Part shown: positions 33,031-43,156 of the stretch, piece after piece
How positions within the stretch are numbered: position 1 is the stretch's first letter
How the letters are laid out: each line of letters opens with the position of its first letter
Assembly (NCBI GenBank): GCA_037355855.1
Contig: CM074758.1
Coordinates: 2,205,001 to 2,269,000, forward strand
Source: Pseudo-nitzschia pungens
Taxonomy: Eukaryota > Bacillariophyta > Bacillariophyceae > Bacillariales > Bacillariaceae
Direction of reading: 5' to 3'
DNA: 64,000 bases
Program-made: the position numbers and the translations under genes
The notes under the pieces: generated by a model
The model's input: only the letters and a program-made list of their open reading frames with translations
What the model was told of the DNA's origin: nothing
The model's database searches: none

Positions 33031-33059
33031 AGTTATATCTGGCAATATCAGTGAATGAA
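32366..33059. other. Intergenic region with a (GA)n run in the leader of the next gene
   Basis: About 690 bases between two plus-strand genes. A (GA)14 dinucleotide run at 32999-33027 lies about 30 bases upstream of the WDR6-like ATG, probably in its 5' leader or core promoter. No other gene recognised. Confidence 0.6.
32999..33027. repeat. (GA)n microsatellite
   Basis: About 14 GA units ending 32 bases upstream of the WDR6-like ATG. Confidence 0.9.
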
Positions 33060-36000
33060 ATGGAAGAGACTAAGTGTACCAACAAAGCTGGAGATTTTTC
33101 CCTCGCGAAAGGATCTCGCGTTGGAGGACCTGTGACCTGTGTCTCATTTTCACCATCGAAGTCTTCGACGGAAAATCATAATCAGCCTCAGTCGTCATTC
33201 TTCTTCGTGGCGCAGGGTCCATATTTAATACGTTATAATGATGAACTTCATGGGCCCAATACCATGGGCGATGAGAACCGAGAGAATCAGGATCAACAGT
33301 TACTCGTTTTTCCCGAAGACGAACGACGACCACGCGGGGGAGGAACCGTGCACGGGATAAGTTTTGTCGAAAGAGATGAAAGCGACAGTTTGCAATGGGA
33401 CTCCGTAGTGTATGGAGGAAGACGACTCGCTTTTTGTCATCTGTTGGGGGAAGATGTTGGGCGATGTAATATAGTTCAACCATTCGGGGAAGAATCAAGT
33501 GCAGAAATAATGGGAAAGCGAGATACAGATAGAAATTGCATACTATCAAATTCGCCCTTTCTCGAATTGGATGATTGGATTTGGAATGTAAAGGTATTGG
33601 CCGAATCATCAAAAAGCAATATCGACGGCAGCAGCAAATCAGGTACTAGCAAGTCAAAAACGCGAATGGTAGTCGGTTTTGCTAGACACATGATAGAAGT
33701 TTGGGATTTAGACGACGCAACCACCGCAACAGATGGCGCTATTCGCTCGACTCGTTTGCGCCGTTTATTTTTCAAACCTGCCACTGTTGTCACTTCAATG
33801 GATTTCATCTTCGTAAACCAAAACCACTATAGTAACAATGATTGCAACAATGGAAACGATGAGACAATCTGCGATACTCTATGGGTTGCGGCAGGTACTT
33901 CGTTTCATAAAATATGGATATCATGCATTCCTATGAAGGACATCGTCTCGCAGAAAACAGAATACCAAAACGATCTTCTCGATTCGGTGGTTGAGAAGGT
34001 TGACATGACTAATATTCAACCAGCAATTCATCATTTGCTTCAAGGTCACTCAGGGGTCGTCCACAGTGTGAAATGGTTTGAAGACGGGGGCAAGATTTCT
34101 CTGGCCTCCACCTCCGACGATCGCAGTGTTCGAAAGTGGACTTGGCACGATGCTCGCAAGCAATGGATCGAAAGATGGGTAGGTTGGGGTCACTCGGCTC
34201 GAGTGTGGAATGTCTCCATGGTAAATTCATCGATGCTAGTTTCGGTAGCTGAGGATGGAACTGCCCGGATTTGGTCATCGGAATCCGGGGATACCTTGGC
34301 CTGTGTCCACCACTCGACGTCTCTTTGGACCATTGACACGAGGAATACAACCGACGGCGGGAAGTTTATCATTGGTGGAACGGATGGTATCTCTGGTACA
34401 TATAAGGTTTGCAACCACATCTCTACAGGAAACAATCTTAGGGTTGATTCCATTGCTGTTCCCGACGATCGACCACCTCGATCATCTGAAGTATCAACTG
34501 CTGTTGCTAAGAGTGCATCATTGAGCGTGAAGTCGAATAAACAGGAAATCATTGTAAACAACAAAAAAAAGAAAAAGACGAAAAAGAAGATTCAATCACA
34601 AGTTATTGTTGGAATGAAATGTTGGGATAACAAATCTGCGGGGAATGTACCGAGAGTAGTTGTAGCAACTCGGGAGGGGTCACTCATGTCGTTCAACATC
34701 AACGAACAAAACTGGAATAATCATGATCCATGGTGGGAGCCAACCATTGGAGAGAGGTTCGGTATTAAAGCCAACGACGGAAACTGTATGGCATTACGTG
34801 ACAATATGTTTCCAGTGGCTATTGGCACGGCTCGCGGGGACATCATACTCGCGTCTATTGAAAAAGGAAAGGGAAACAACCACAGCGTACTAAAAGCACG
34901 TGAATTGAGGGCGGTACAAGGTTTGTCATTTTTAGACTCTAGTTGTCTGGTATCCTTCCACGTACGAGCGGTTGCTTTGTGGCAAATGAGATTTGATGCT
35001 TCACCTACTCCGTCCGAAGTACATCCGACGCATGTTCTCGAGATAGAAACCAAAGGAATTCCCCAATGTTGTGCCTACGACCGGAAGAACCAACGGATAA
35101 TTGTTGGAGACTCAAGAGGGAATCTTTCATATTTTCTAGTAATGAATCAAGATGATGCAAACGTGGACGGAGAAAATCGAATCAAGTCTGTTTGTGCTCT
35201 AACAAGAGTACACCAAAAGCAACACGTTACGTCGATAAAATGGTTGAATGAAAACACCATTCTATCAGGTGGGAATGATGGTTGTCTTCATGTGTCCTAC
35301 TTGCACGGAAACCTTCTTCAAAAAGGTTGGAGCTTCTCTGCCTCGTGTCTGACCGGAATCACCAGTATCATCACAACCAACATATCGACGGGTGCGAAGT
35401 CGTATTCAGGTCCCATAATTGTGACGGGATATCATGGAAACACATACCGTGTTATGGATGTAGAATCTGGGTATGAATACATTCGATGTGACACCGGAGG
35501 CCGACAACGGATTCTCGACTGCAGGTTTAATACCATTCGGACCACTGTTGTAGCAACGCCACTCGCGTATCAATTGGTCGTGTGTCAAGCACAAAAAGAT
35601 GGATCTAATCGTATTTTCATTCAACACTCGTCGATGCCAAATGTGCCCAAGGCAATAAGAGGACATCACCATGTTGCGACAGGAGTAAAGCTGCACGGAG
35701 AAACAATTTTTGATTCGTCATTTTTCACGCTGATGAATCAAGAACTTGTATTTTTAGTGACAGCTAGTGAAGACTGCACTACGAGAATATCAGCATGGAA
35801 AGATGGCCGTATCATAGATTCGGTGCAATTGACACCCCAGGAGTCCTGTTGTCGCTGCATTTCGGTGAGTAAAATTGACGACAGATCAGTACTTTTGGTA
35901 GTGGGTGGGGGTAAGCTTGTATTACAATTCTTCTTGATCAAGGCAGGCACGAACGGTTCAAGTACGTATTCTGCCAGAAATCTAGAAATCGCGTTTCTTG

Positions 36001-36842
36001 GCAATGGTTTGACTTCAAAGAGAGGAGCCACCATTGACCATCGAATCAATGCGATTAGCGCTCTTCCGCTTTGTGATGGAAATGATCGATATCATCTGGT
36101 TCTGGCTGGAGATTCAGAGGGTTCATTGCATGCATTTCTAATATCTGAAGAGTGTACCAAAAGCAACAGGGATTTGCGTGGTATAATTGTTCCAACATCG
36201 AGCGAGAGGCCCATTCTTTGCATTAAAATGCTTGCCGTTTGCGACCGAGCTCTCGTTTTGATGGGGACAACGAGTGGTGACATAAAATTATTTGATCTAC
36301 CAGTGTCTCTATCGAATCTTCGAGATCATTGGGATAGATTCGAGGGTTTGTGGAACTATATCGGACAGTACCAAGAGCATCAAATGGGTACCAATGCAAT
36401 CACTGCTCAAGTACTTCCGTCGCAAACAGTCAACAACAAGATTAAAACAACAATATCAATTGTTTCGGGAGGCGATGACCAAGCATTGTGTATCAGCCGG
36501 GTTTACTTGGAGAAGAAAGAGGGGGTAAATGATTCCCTCCGGCTTGCACGAGAACCTCTGTTAAAAGTGATACCAGAAGCCAGCTTTTCTGCAATCAAAG
36601 GCGTATCACATGTTGTCTTTCGCCATCAGAAATACCTGCTTTCTGTGGGTTATAGTCAACAGCTCTCAATTTGGAAGTTCAAACCTGATGAGGATATGAT
36701 ATTGGAATGTACGTCAAGATTGCCCGTGGATCTTGGCGATGTAAATTGTCTTTCAGTCTACATGTCTTCCGACGAATCTACGTGCTTGGTTGCAGTGTGT
36801 GGTATGGGAGTTGAGGTATTCAGAGAGAAATCCTCAAAATAA
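33060..36842 (+). CDS. WDR6/Rtt10-like WD40 protein, tRNA 2'-O-methylation partner
   Basis: 1260 aa, single exon. ATG 33060 is preferred; upstream codons in this frame only encode an ERERER run from the GA repeat. Many WD40 repeats span the whole protein. The most diagnostic block is GHSGVVHSVKWFEDGGKISL, then STSDDRSVRKWTW, GHSARVWNVSMVNSSMLVSV and AEDGTARIWSSESG, which follows the WDR6 pattern closely. The C-terminus (LGDVNCLSVYM...VCGMGVEVF) also fits. In yeast and human this protein partners the Trm7/FTSJ1 methyltransferase to modify the wobble base region (position 34) of certain tRNAs. The double-propeller size (1100-1300 aa) is as expected. A Lys-rich insert (KKKKKTKKK) lies at residue about 503. 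Confidence 0.82.
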   Translation: MEETKCTNKAGDFSLAKGSRVGGPVTCVSFSPSKSSTENHNQPQSSFFFVAQGPYLIRYNDELHGPNTMGDENRENQDQQLLVFPEDERRPRGGGTVHGISFVERDESDSLQWDSVVYGGRRLAFCHLLGEDVGRCNIVQPFGEESSAEIMGKRDTDRNCILSNSPFLELDDWIWNVKVLAESSKSNIDGSSKSGTSKSKTRMVVGFARHMIEVWDLDDATTATDGAIRSTRLRRLFFKPATVVTSMDFIFVNQNHYSNNDCNNGNDETICDTLWVAAGTSFHKIWISCIPMKDIVSQKTEYQNDLLDSVVEKVDMTNIQPAIHHLLQGHSGVVHSVKWFEDGGKISLASTSDDRSVRKWTWHDARKQWIERWVGWGHSARVWNVSMVNSSMLVSVAEDGTARIWSSESGDTLACVHHSTSLWTIDTRNTTDGGKFIIGGTDGISGTYKVCNHISTGNNLRVDSIAVPDDRPPRSSEVSTAVAKSASLSVKSNKQEIIVNNKKKKKTKKKIQSQVIVGMKCWDNKSAGNVPRVVVATREGSLMSFNINEQNWNNHDPWWEPTIGERFGIKANDGNCMALRDNMFPVAIGTARGDIILASIEKGKGNNHSVLKARELRAVQGLSFLDSSCLVSFHVRAVALWQMRFDASPTPSEVHPTHVLEIETKGIPQCCAYDRKNQRIIVGDSRGNLSYFLVMNQDDANVDGENRIKSVCALTRVHQKQHVTSIKWLNENTILSGGNDGCLHVSYLHGNLLQKGWSFSASCLTGITSIITTNISTGAKSYSGPIIVTGYHGNTYRVMDVESGYEYIRCDTGGRQRILDCRFNTIRTTVVATPLAYQLVVCQAQKDGSNRIFIQHSSMPNVPKAIRGHHHVATGVKLHGETIFDSSFFTLMNQELVFLVTASEDCTTRISAWKDGRIIDSVQLTPQESCCRCISVSKIDDRSVLLVVGGGKLVLQFFLIKAGTNGSSTYSARNLEIAFLGNGLTSKRGATIDHRINAISALPLCDGNDRYHLVLAGDSEGSLHAFLISEECTKSNRDLRGIIVPTSSERPILCIKMLAVCDRALVLMGTTSGDIKLFDLPVSLSNLRDHWDRFEGLWNYIGQYQEHQMGTNAITAQVLPSQTVNNKIKTTISIVSGGDDQALCISRVYLEKKEGVNDSLRLAREPLLKVIPEASFSAIKGVSHVVFRHQKYLLSVGYSQQLSIWKFKPDEDMILECTSRLPVDLGDVNCLSVYMSSDESTCLVAVCGMGVEVFREKSSK

Positions 36843-37105
36843 ATTGAGTGTAGGTGGTTGAAGAATCAGAGTGTCTAAATAGGGTGCAGCAATCCTACAA
36901 AAAGGGATTCGAAAGAAGAAGTATATGATTGGCTATATATTTCCACCATGCTATCGATGAGCATAGGAATCCACATCCTAGGAATTCTCGTCACGGAAGT
37001 ATTTTAAAGGACCATACTAGAATCTCAGCGCTTAACGAAGTTTTAGGCCCGACCCACTTATTTGCTAGATGCAGAAATACATTGTCTGGAATAAGATCGC
37101 TCTTA
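36843..37105. other. Short convergent intergenic region
   Basis: 263 bases between the WDR6-like stop and the HTTM-protein stop; nothing recognised. Confidence 0.5.
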
Positions 37106-38914
37106 CTACAGTTCATGCGCCGTAACGTCGTCGCCATCACCATCGTTTTCGAGTTCATCGCCGTCGCTTTCACCGCTTTCGTCTTCATCATTCTCATCAT
37201 CGCCATACTTGAAAACTTCATCATCATATCCATCGTCGTCGTCGTCGTTGTCATCTTCCGCTTCTAAAAAATGTATTACCTTGAAGTCACCATCAACAAT
37301 ACGAACAACCATTATCTGTTCTTCAGATAAGACATCCATGGGATGTTTGACGACTGGATCCCAAAATCCCCCAGTGGACTCCATCTCGTGATATTTATGA
37401 TCCCACTCTTCCGCGACAAAGTATAAGGCATCCACATCATACTCTTCCAAAACAGGTTTGCTCTTAAGTTTGATGAAATGTAAAAGTTCGTCACGACCCT
37501 CGAAAAAGTGAGTGTAGTAGTTGGAGTGTCGAGTGTAGAACTTTCGTTTCCAGTTCGGCATGGTGTGGCCCGGGTCTCGCCACCGCCATGCGCCAGTCAC
37601 CAGCTGGTGATTATTTTTTTCCAGGACATCGATGCGAAACGTGGTTATTGTGGCCTGCACATTTGTGTACATCGACCAATCTCCAAATTGCGACAAGCCC
37701 AAGGGAGTCAAAGTTGGTCCGAGGTATTTCCCCCACAAATGTTTGCGTTTTTTTTCGAGTCGCCCCAAAGATGGATGGAACGACTCTGGAGTAAAAAGTG
37801 TGAAATGTTTAACGGGCGTGATGTCGACTGAGATTGCGAAAACAAAGCTGACAACAAAGATATTTGTTATTGTTTTCTTCAAAAGTGATTCTCGGAACGC
37901 CGTTCTTGTGTTTGAATTCTGTTCGGCCGAAGAATCGTTTGTTCGGTCAAGCTCAGCACTTCTAATATCGCCGCTATCAGCGCCAACAGCAGTTTCACCA
38001 TCATCTTCAGTTGCGGTTGTAGTTATGCGTGCTGGTTGAATCAAGAAAACGCACCAGCCAAGGCAGCATAGTAATTCAAACATGTGTTGTTGCATAGACA
38101 AATCAATGCCAATGTGCAACAGTATCATCAGCATCACAGATAATTTTCGCAAAGCGGGGAGCCAGACTGTAATCCAGCACATCGTTTCCAAGAACAAGGC
38201 GCTCCAGCATAATAGTTTTAATGGTCCATATCGGGCAAATATGATGTCCGGGTTGAATACACCTGGATAATCGTCGATTCCGTATGTGAGGCGATAGATG
38301 GATGAACCATCTGACCAGTGAGGCTCGTCCAGTTTTCCCAATGAAGCACCCATGTACATCAACATTATTTCGATCTGGAATATTCGAAACGGCCACATCG
38401 GCCAGGACGTGGACAAGGAACAAGATCCAAATCCAAATCGATCGTATACTGTGCAGCAGTCGAGCGGGAAGAACAATAACAGAAAACACCATATTCGAAA
38501 CATATCGTCTTCTCCATCCCACATTAGCGCGTTGTGGTTTTGAAACGACAAAATATTGAGGTAAAGTCCGAAAAGGTGAACGCGTGGGTATTTTGGAGTC
38601 CCAAGGAGAAGAAAAATTCCCTGGATTATTCCAAGGGCCGCTGTCATCCATATCAAAGCATTACTTTCCGGTGCATACCGAAAGATGCTCCATAGGTGCC
38701 AATTGACGATCGAGTCATTTCTCCCGCTAACTCGAAAAGGCAGTAAACCATGACTCGGCGAAAAGAAGTAGTCTAGATGATATAGCAATATAAAGCGATC
38801 GATCAGAAACAGAAGGGCAAATCCCATCCTCATGTAACCTGCCGTACGACAGCCCTGAATATCGGTTTTGTCATGGAAGAAAGATTCCCAGGACTTGAAA
38901 AAAAAAGATATCAT
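37106..38914 (-). CDS. HTTM/vitamin K-dependent gamma-carboxylase-like membrane protein
   Basis: 602 aa, single exon, ATG at 38914. The first 300 residues hold several hydrophobic helices with the HTTM pattern: MGFALLFLIDRFILLYHLDY, WHLWSIFRYAPESN, LYLNILSFQNHNALMWDGED, FRIWCFLLLFFPLDC, IMLMYMGASLGKLDEPHWSD and LLHIGIDLSMQQHMFELLCC. HTTM is shared by animal GGCX, which carboxylates Glu to Gla in the ER, and by many bacterial proteins of unknown function. The second half (IDVLEKNNHQLVTGAWRWRD and a soluble region) is less familiar. The tail is highly acidic and ends in AHEL, which is similar to HDEL-type ER-retrieval signals. Whether it carboxylates anything is unknown; the family assignment is firmer than the activity. 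Confidence 0.78.
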   Translation of the reverse strand: MISFFFKSWESFFHDKTDIQGCRTAGYMRMGFALLFLIDRFILLYHLDYFFSPSHGLLPFRVSGRNDSIVNWHLWSIFRYAPESNALIWMTAALGIIQGIFLLLGTPKYPRVHLFGLYLNILSFQNHNALMWDGEDDMFRIWCFLLLFFPLDCCTVYDRFGFGSCSLSTSWPMWPFRIFQIEIMLMYMGASLGKLDEPHWSDGSSIYRLTYGIDDYPGVFNPDIIFARYGPLKLLCWSALFLETMCWITVWLPALRKLSVMLMILLHIGIDLSMQQHMFELLCCLGWCVFLIQPARITTTATEDDGETAVGADSGDIRSAELDRTNDSSAEQNSNTRTAFRESLLKKTITNIFVVSFVFAISVDITPVKHFTLFTPESFHPSLGRLEKKRKHLWGKYLGPTLTPLGLSQFGDWSMYTNVQATITTFRIDVLEKNNHQLVTGAWRWRDPGHTMPNWKRKFYTRHSNYYTHFFEGRDELLHFIKLKSKPVLEEYDVDALYFVAEEWDHKYHEMESTGGFWDPVVKHPMDVLSEEQIMVVRIVDGDFKVIHFLEAEDDNDDDDDGYDDEVFKYGDDENDEDESGESDGDELENDGDGDDVTAHEL

Positions 38915-39554
38915 CTGTGCCGGTTAACTACCGGTACCGGTATGAAAAAGGAGAGGAAAGGTTGAAATAGAATGCACCCGATGCCTCTGACGGTACGGTA
39001 TGAATATAATATGAATATCTGGCTTGCGACGTTCAAGCAAATGGAACAAAAAAGAATACCGGTAAGGTTACCGGTAATTACGTGATGATGGGTGTCATCA
39101 TTATTTTTTCTCCTTTGTTTACCCCCCAGATAGTCTTACAAACCTTACGAGTACTAGGTAAGTGTATAGTAGGGTACACCTACGTACGCGAAGCGCATAA
39201 GAAGTGAAAAGTATCAGAGGTGATTTCACAGTTGAGAGTGGTCTTCGACAAAAGAATTTTAGATGGTGAGGTTTTTTACACGGTAAAACCATTGACATCG
39301 TCACTTTCCATTTTCATTGTTTACCTACCGTACCGTATTACAAGTACCATATGTACGTAGTTTCAAAATGAATACCAGTAGTACGTTCGAAGTAAGGTTA
39401 ACTAGAACCTGCTTCTTCGTACAAATTTTTCCTTCTACAATTTTGAGAGTTACCACGGGTGTTAATCTCAAAAATGAGTGAGTGAAAATCCAAAATGCTA
39501 AGATTTTGTTAATAAATTATATAGGTGATTCTCTTTGTTTGTTGACCACAATAG
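38915..39554. other. Intergenic region
   Basis: 640 bases between two minus-strand genes. GTAAGGTTAC occurs at 39062-39071 and related ACCGGTA/GTACCG words occur at 38930-39000 and 39320-39400. No gene recognised. Confidence 0.55.
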
Positions 39555-41321
39555 TTAGTGTGGCGGGTTGATGAGATCACTCTCGAGTCGACTGGAGTAG
39601 TGTTGTTTCTCTAGTCGAACGAGCCAAATCTTGAGCGCCGCGGCCAAATAACCACCGGTTGCGGAACGCGTTGCATTGTCTTTTCCCGTCTTTGGTTGTT
39701 CTGGGTTCTCTGTTTGGGCTTCCAAAAACGCTCGATACAGTCGCCGACACTGGCTTTGCCGCTCGCGAATCCGTTCCGGTGGGATGGCTCGCAACATGCG
39801 GGGAAGGTCCACAATCCGAGCCTGGCTGACCCGAATCACACAGTCCGACCAATCCAGTTCCGGATAAAAGGGCGTAACGATTTCGGGAAGGAGGACCGGG
39901 ATGGCCCCCGCGGAAAGGACCTCGGTGAGTCGAAAGGATGTGACGTGGGATCCACCGGGACAAAACGCAAAGGTGGAATTGACCATCAAGTCGTCGAAAT
40001 TGTCCTGGGAAGGATTGTCGTACGCGGCGAACGTCACGGTGTCTCCCCACAGCGTCTTGTGCTTGCACTGGACATCCATGACGACATCAGGTTCGTGGTG
40101 CAGGTATTCCGCGGCGAGCCAGCGGTGTTGATAATAGGGCTGCAGCGTATCCTGGATGGATCCCTTGAACGAAAGCAAGTATTTTCGAGGTCCGTACGAT
40201 TGTTGGTCGTGATTTTCATTCTTCCAAATGGCATCCAGTGGCAAGGGAATATCGTAGCCGGGGCGGAGTTGTGCTTCTGTCAGGACCACAGATCCAAGGG
40301 CGGCCATATCGTAATGGACGTTTTCTGTGATCGGTTTCGTCACTCCATAGACGTAATGATTGACCCCGTTGTTCCACGAAAAAGATTCCTTGGCTGTCTT
40401 GAGATCATCTGCGTGGGAAATCAACAGGCAAGCCATTCCTGGATCCTCCACGATACGTATCCCGATACTAGAACCATCCTTTGTTCCAACAATGCCGTTT
40501 AGGTCCACTCGGGCAGCACCGGGATAGGCAAAAACCGGGAGCGGTTGGATCAACGTTCGGTCGTTGGTTTTGACGCTAGAGGTGTGTGTGGTGCATCGAT
40601 CCATATCAAAGCAAGGTTTCGTGAGCAAGAAGCATTGCGGCTGTTCGTATTCAACCTTTCTAACCTTGCCGACCCCATAAGAAGTGATCAGCCGCACCGG
40701 AAACGAACTGCTCGAGGACGGATCGTATGTGCTCGCCGATCGTGGTCTGGGATCTTCCCATCCCTGGTATTCAAAGGCCGGGCACTTTCCGCGTGGTTGC
40801 AGCAGCGGACAGCTCTCCCAGGCATTTGAGTGGCCGTCTCCGCAATCGCGACAGATCCACCTGCCCAAGAACGACGCCCTCGAGGCGAAAAAGATCCAGG
40901 AGAGGAGCTTTTTTGGATAATAGAAGCTGGTGGGTTGCCACCGACAACTCTTTCCGGTGGCAAAGGAGTCGAATTCTCCGTATGCCGTTCCACCATGCGA
41001 AGGTCTCAATCGATCCCAGCCTTGGATTGCGTGCGAGATTCCCATCGGCAAATTGGCGCGTGCTGTTCTGCCGGCATTGGTATTTGCATCTGCAATGACG
41101 TTTGGTTTTGCGGTATCCGTAGAAATAGAAATCGGCGCATCGAAATTCGTATTTGGAACCGTAATGACCAAGTACACACTCTTGACCAGAGCACGAATTG
41201 TCAATGTCGCAATCACAAGGAATGCCACAAGAGGCAAGGTTTTGAGTCGCCTCCGCCGCACCCGCCTATCGGTCGTGATTCGTTTTCGACGATCGCACGA
41301 AACGGAACCCGGAAACGACAT
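39555..41321 (-). CDS. Exostosin-like glycosyltransferase (GT47), type II membrane protein
   Basis: 588 aa from ATG 41321; the frame continues upstream without an ATG. A basic start (DRRKRITTDRRVRRRR) precedes a single membrane anchor (LPLVAFLVIATLTIRALV, residues about 28-45), giving a Golgi type II topology. The C-terminal third has the exostosin pattern: STFAFCPGGSHVTSFRLTE, VLSAGAIPVLL, PFYPELDWSDCVIRV and LPRMLRAIPPERIRERQ. GT47 enzymes transfer GlcA, GlcNAc, Xyl, Gal or Ara to polysaccharides or glycoproteins; the sugar cannot be told from sequence. Paired cysteines in the lumenal stem (WICRDCGDG, ESCPLLQPRGKC) suggest disulphides. Confidence 0.85.
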   Translation of the reverse strand: MSFPGSVSCDRRKRITTDRRVRRRRLKTLPLVAFLVIATLTIRALVKSVYLVITVPNTNFDAPISISTDTAKPNVIADANTNAGRTARANLPMGISHAIQGWDRLRPSHGGTAYGEFDSFATGKSCRWQPTSFYYPKKLLSWIFFASRASFLGRWICRDCGDGHSNAWESCPLLQPRGKCPAFEYQGWEDPRPRSASTYDPSSSSSFPVRLITSYGVGKVRKVEYEQPQCFLLTKPCFDMDRCTTHTSSVKTNDRTLIQPLPVFAYPGAARVDLNGIVGTKDGSSIGIRIVEDPGMACLLISHADDLKTAKESFSWNNGVNHYVYGVTKPITENVHYDMAALGSVVLTEAQLRPGYDIPLPLDAIWKNENHDQQSYGPRKYLLSFKGSIQDTLQPYYQHRWLAAEYLHHEPDVVMDVQCKHKTLWGDTVTFAAYDNPSQDNFDDLMVNSTFAFCPGGSHVTSFRLTEVLSAGAIPVLLPEIVTPFYPELDWSDCVIRVSQARIVDLPRMLRAIPPERIRERQSQCRRLYRAFLEAQTENPEQPKTGKDNATRSATGGYLAAALKIWLVRLEKQHYSSRLESDLINPPH

Positions 41322-43156
41322 TGTGTTTCGTTTTGTTCTTCGGCAAGTTTCGTCCAGTGAGTCTTCGAATTCGTTCACAATACTCCGAGTCGATCCATTG
41401 CTGGTCTCCGTGCGTTGGGGCTGGTGGTCGTGAGGTTTGGTTTCGTTGGCATTGCTTGGATGCCGAATTGCGTACGGTAAGGTTTACTTTGATGGAGGTG
41501 ATGAATGAAAAAAAATGAGAACTTGCGGTATGTACCGTACGAGGGGTAAGGTTAACTACAGTACGGTATCCAATACCCTCAACCCGTAAGATAACTGGTA
41601 CAGCGTTATTTTGTACTGTCAGTTAAGCCTAACGATTACTACGTACATTACGTCGTGTAAAAAGTGGATTTACAAAGTACAACGCAACTCTTTTTCGGAG
41701 AGCGGAGAGTGGAGAGTCTGAGAGGTGACCCTAACTTCAAAAAAATGAAAAAAAACTTGTAAAAAGAAATAATGTACGAAGTAAGTTACCGGTATTGTCA
41801 AGGACCTTGAGTTATTGTTTTCTCCTGTTCTGAAGAATAATTTTAAATTAGCAGGTGGTTCACTGGTGGTGGTAAATTAGTGGTATTTTCAGCGTGCAGG
41901 TATCTCCCATACTTGAGCATAATTTGACCAAAAATTTGGGACACACTTGGCAATAGCATAAGGAAGAGTTTGCCTGAAATCCGATCCAGCAATGGGCACT
42001 TGGTGTCAGTGCAGAAGGTTGCTTGTAACAGGTCCGTCAATTTTTGTTCCGAAAAACTCTGTCCATTAGTTTGATTCCTAATCTTTTTAGTCAAATTATT
42101 TTACTCATTTTACTCATTTTTGGAAGGAGACCTGACTAAAAATAGAGGTGCGCCAAGACAGGAATTTTTTAGTAAGACGGGTCTACCTAGTACAAGAAGC
42201 ACGTAGAAAATGGATGACAAGAATTGGCGGCACCTCTGAAATTCATATGTTCCCTTGAGTATACTTCATTGAGTATTTGCAACAACAAGACCAGCTCTAG
42301 ATTCTATAGAACCATATACCTTTAGAAAGAGGAGAGTAAGACCTTTCTAACAAGCCATTACTTGTTGGAATTGGATGAATACTTTAGAAGTTAGGATTAC
42401 TCTAATATGCATCATCGCCGTAGCGCCGATGTTTGGTACCACCGCGACTAGACGATAGGGCAGAGAGGTTAAGATTTACCCAGGTTACAGGAGATTTCAC
42501 ACCGCGCGCGAGCAACTCGACAGTTATTTAACGCACCATTGACGGTGCTGCTGCTGGATAACCTTACTTCCTTCTTTTCATTGCTCTGGCCACATTCTCA
42601 GCAATGCACTGTTTCTGGCGTTTCTTGTGTTTGCGTAACAGTGCTCGAACATGAAATTTAAAATAACAAACTTCAAAACTTGTGTCCGTGGAGGAGTATT
42701 CTCAAAAAATGATGTCTTATTGATAAAAAAATTGATAGGTGCTACCGGTAAGGTTACCTAACGCCAAGAAAGCAATTTTCAATCCCACGCATTTCTATAA
42801 AGGCAAAGATACAGAATTACGGTTCGAAAGCAACGAAGATGGGTTCTGCCGACGCCCATTATAAACACGCGTGCTCGTGTGTTTTTCTGTTTCAATTCCA
42901 ATTACTGTGCGTTTTAGCTCAATTAATGTTCCCATACGTACATGAAAGTTGACAAGGATCATGATTGTCTATCTAAAAAGTAGGAGACAGCCACCTGTGT
43001 GTGGCCGATGAAATAGAGTTGAAGAGATACAACAATGCTGCTGCTTACATTACGAATAGAACCCTTGGACGCAATCGCACTTTGAAGAATCAACCACAAC
43101 AACTGCATTTTTTAATGCAAAGGAGATTAAGGGTGGAAAAGTGGAATAGATAGAAC
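41322..43156. other. Long intergenic region
   Basis: About 1.8 kb between divergent genes. Contains the word GTAAGGTTAC at 42748-42757 and relatives at 41480-41600. An 83-codon minus frame at 41843-42094 has no recognisable domain. AT-rich, with no tRNA or snRNA recognised. It could hide a decayed mobile element, but I see no terminal repeats. Confidence 0.45.

Noticed and set aside
41843..42094. Small minus-strand frame of 83 codons in the 1.8-kb gap
   Set aside because: No domain, isolated, no conserved features; kept only as intergenic sequence.
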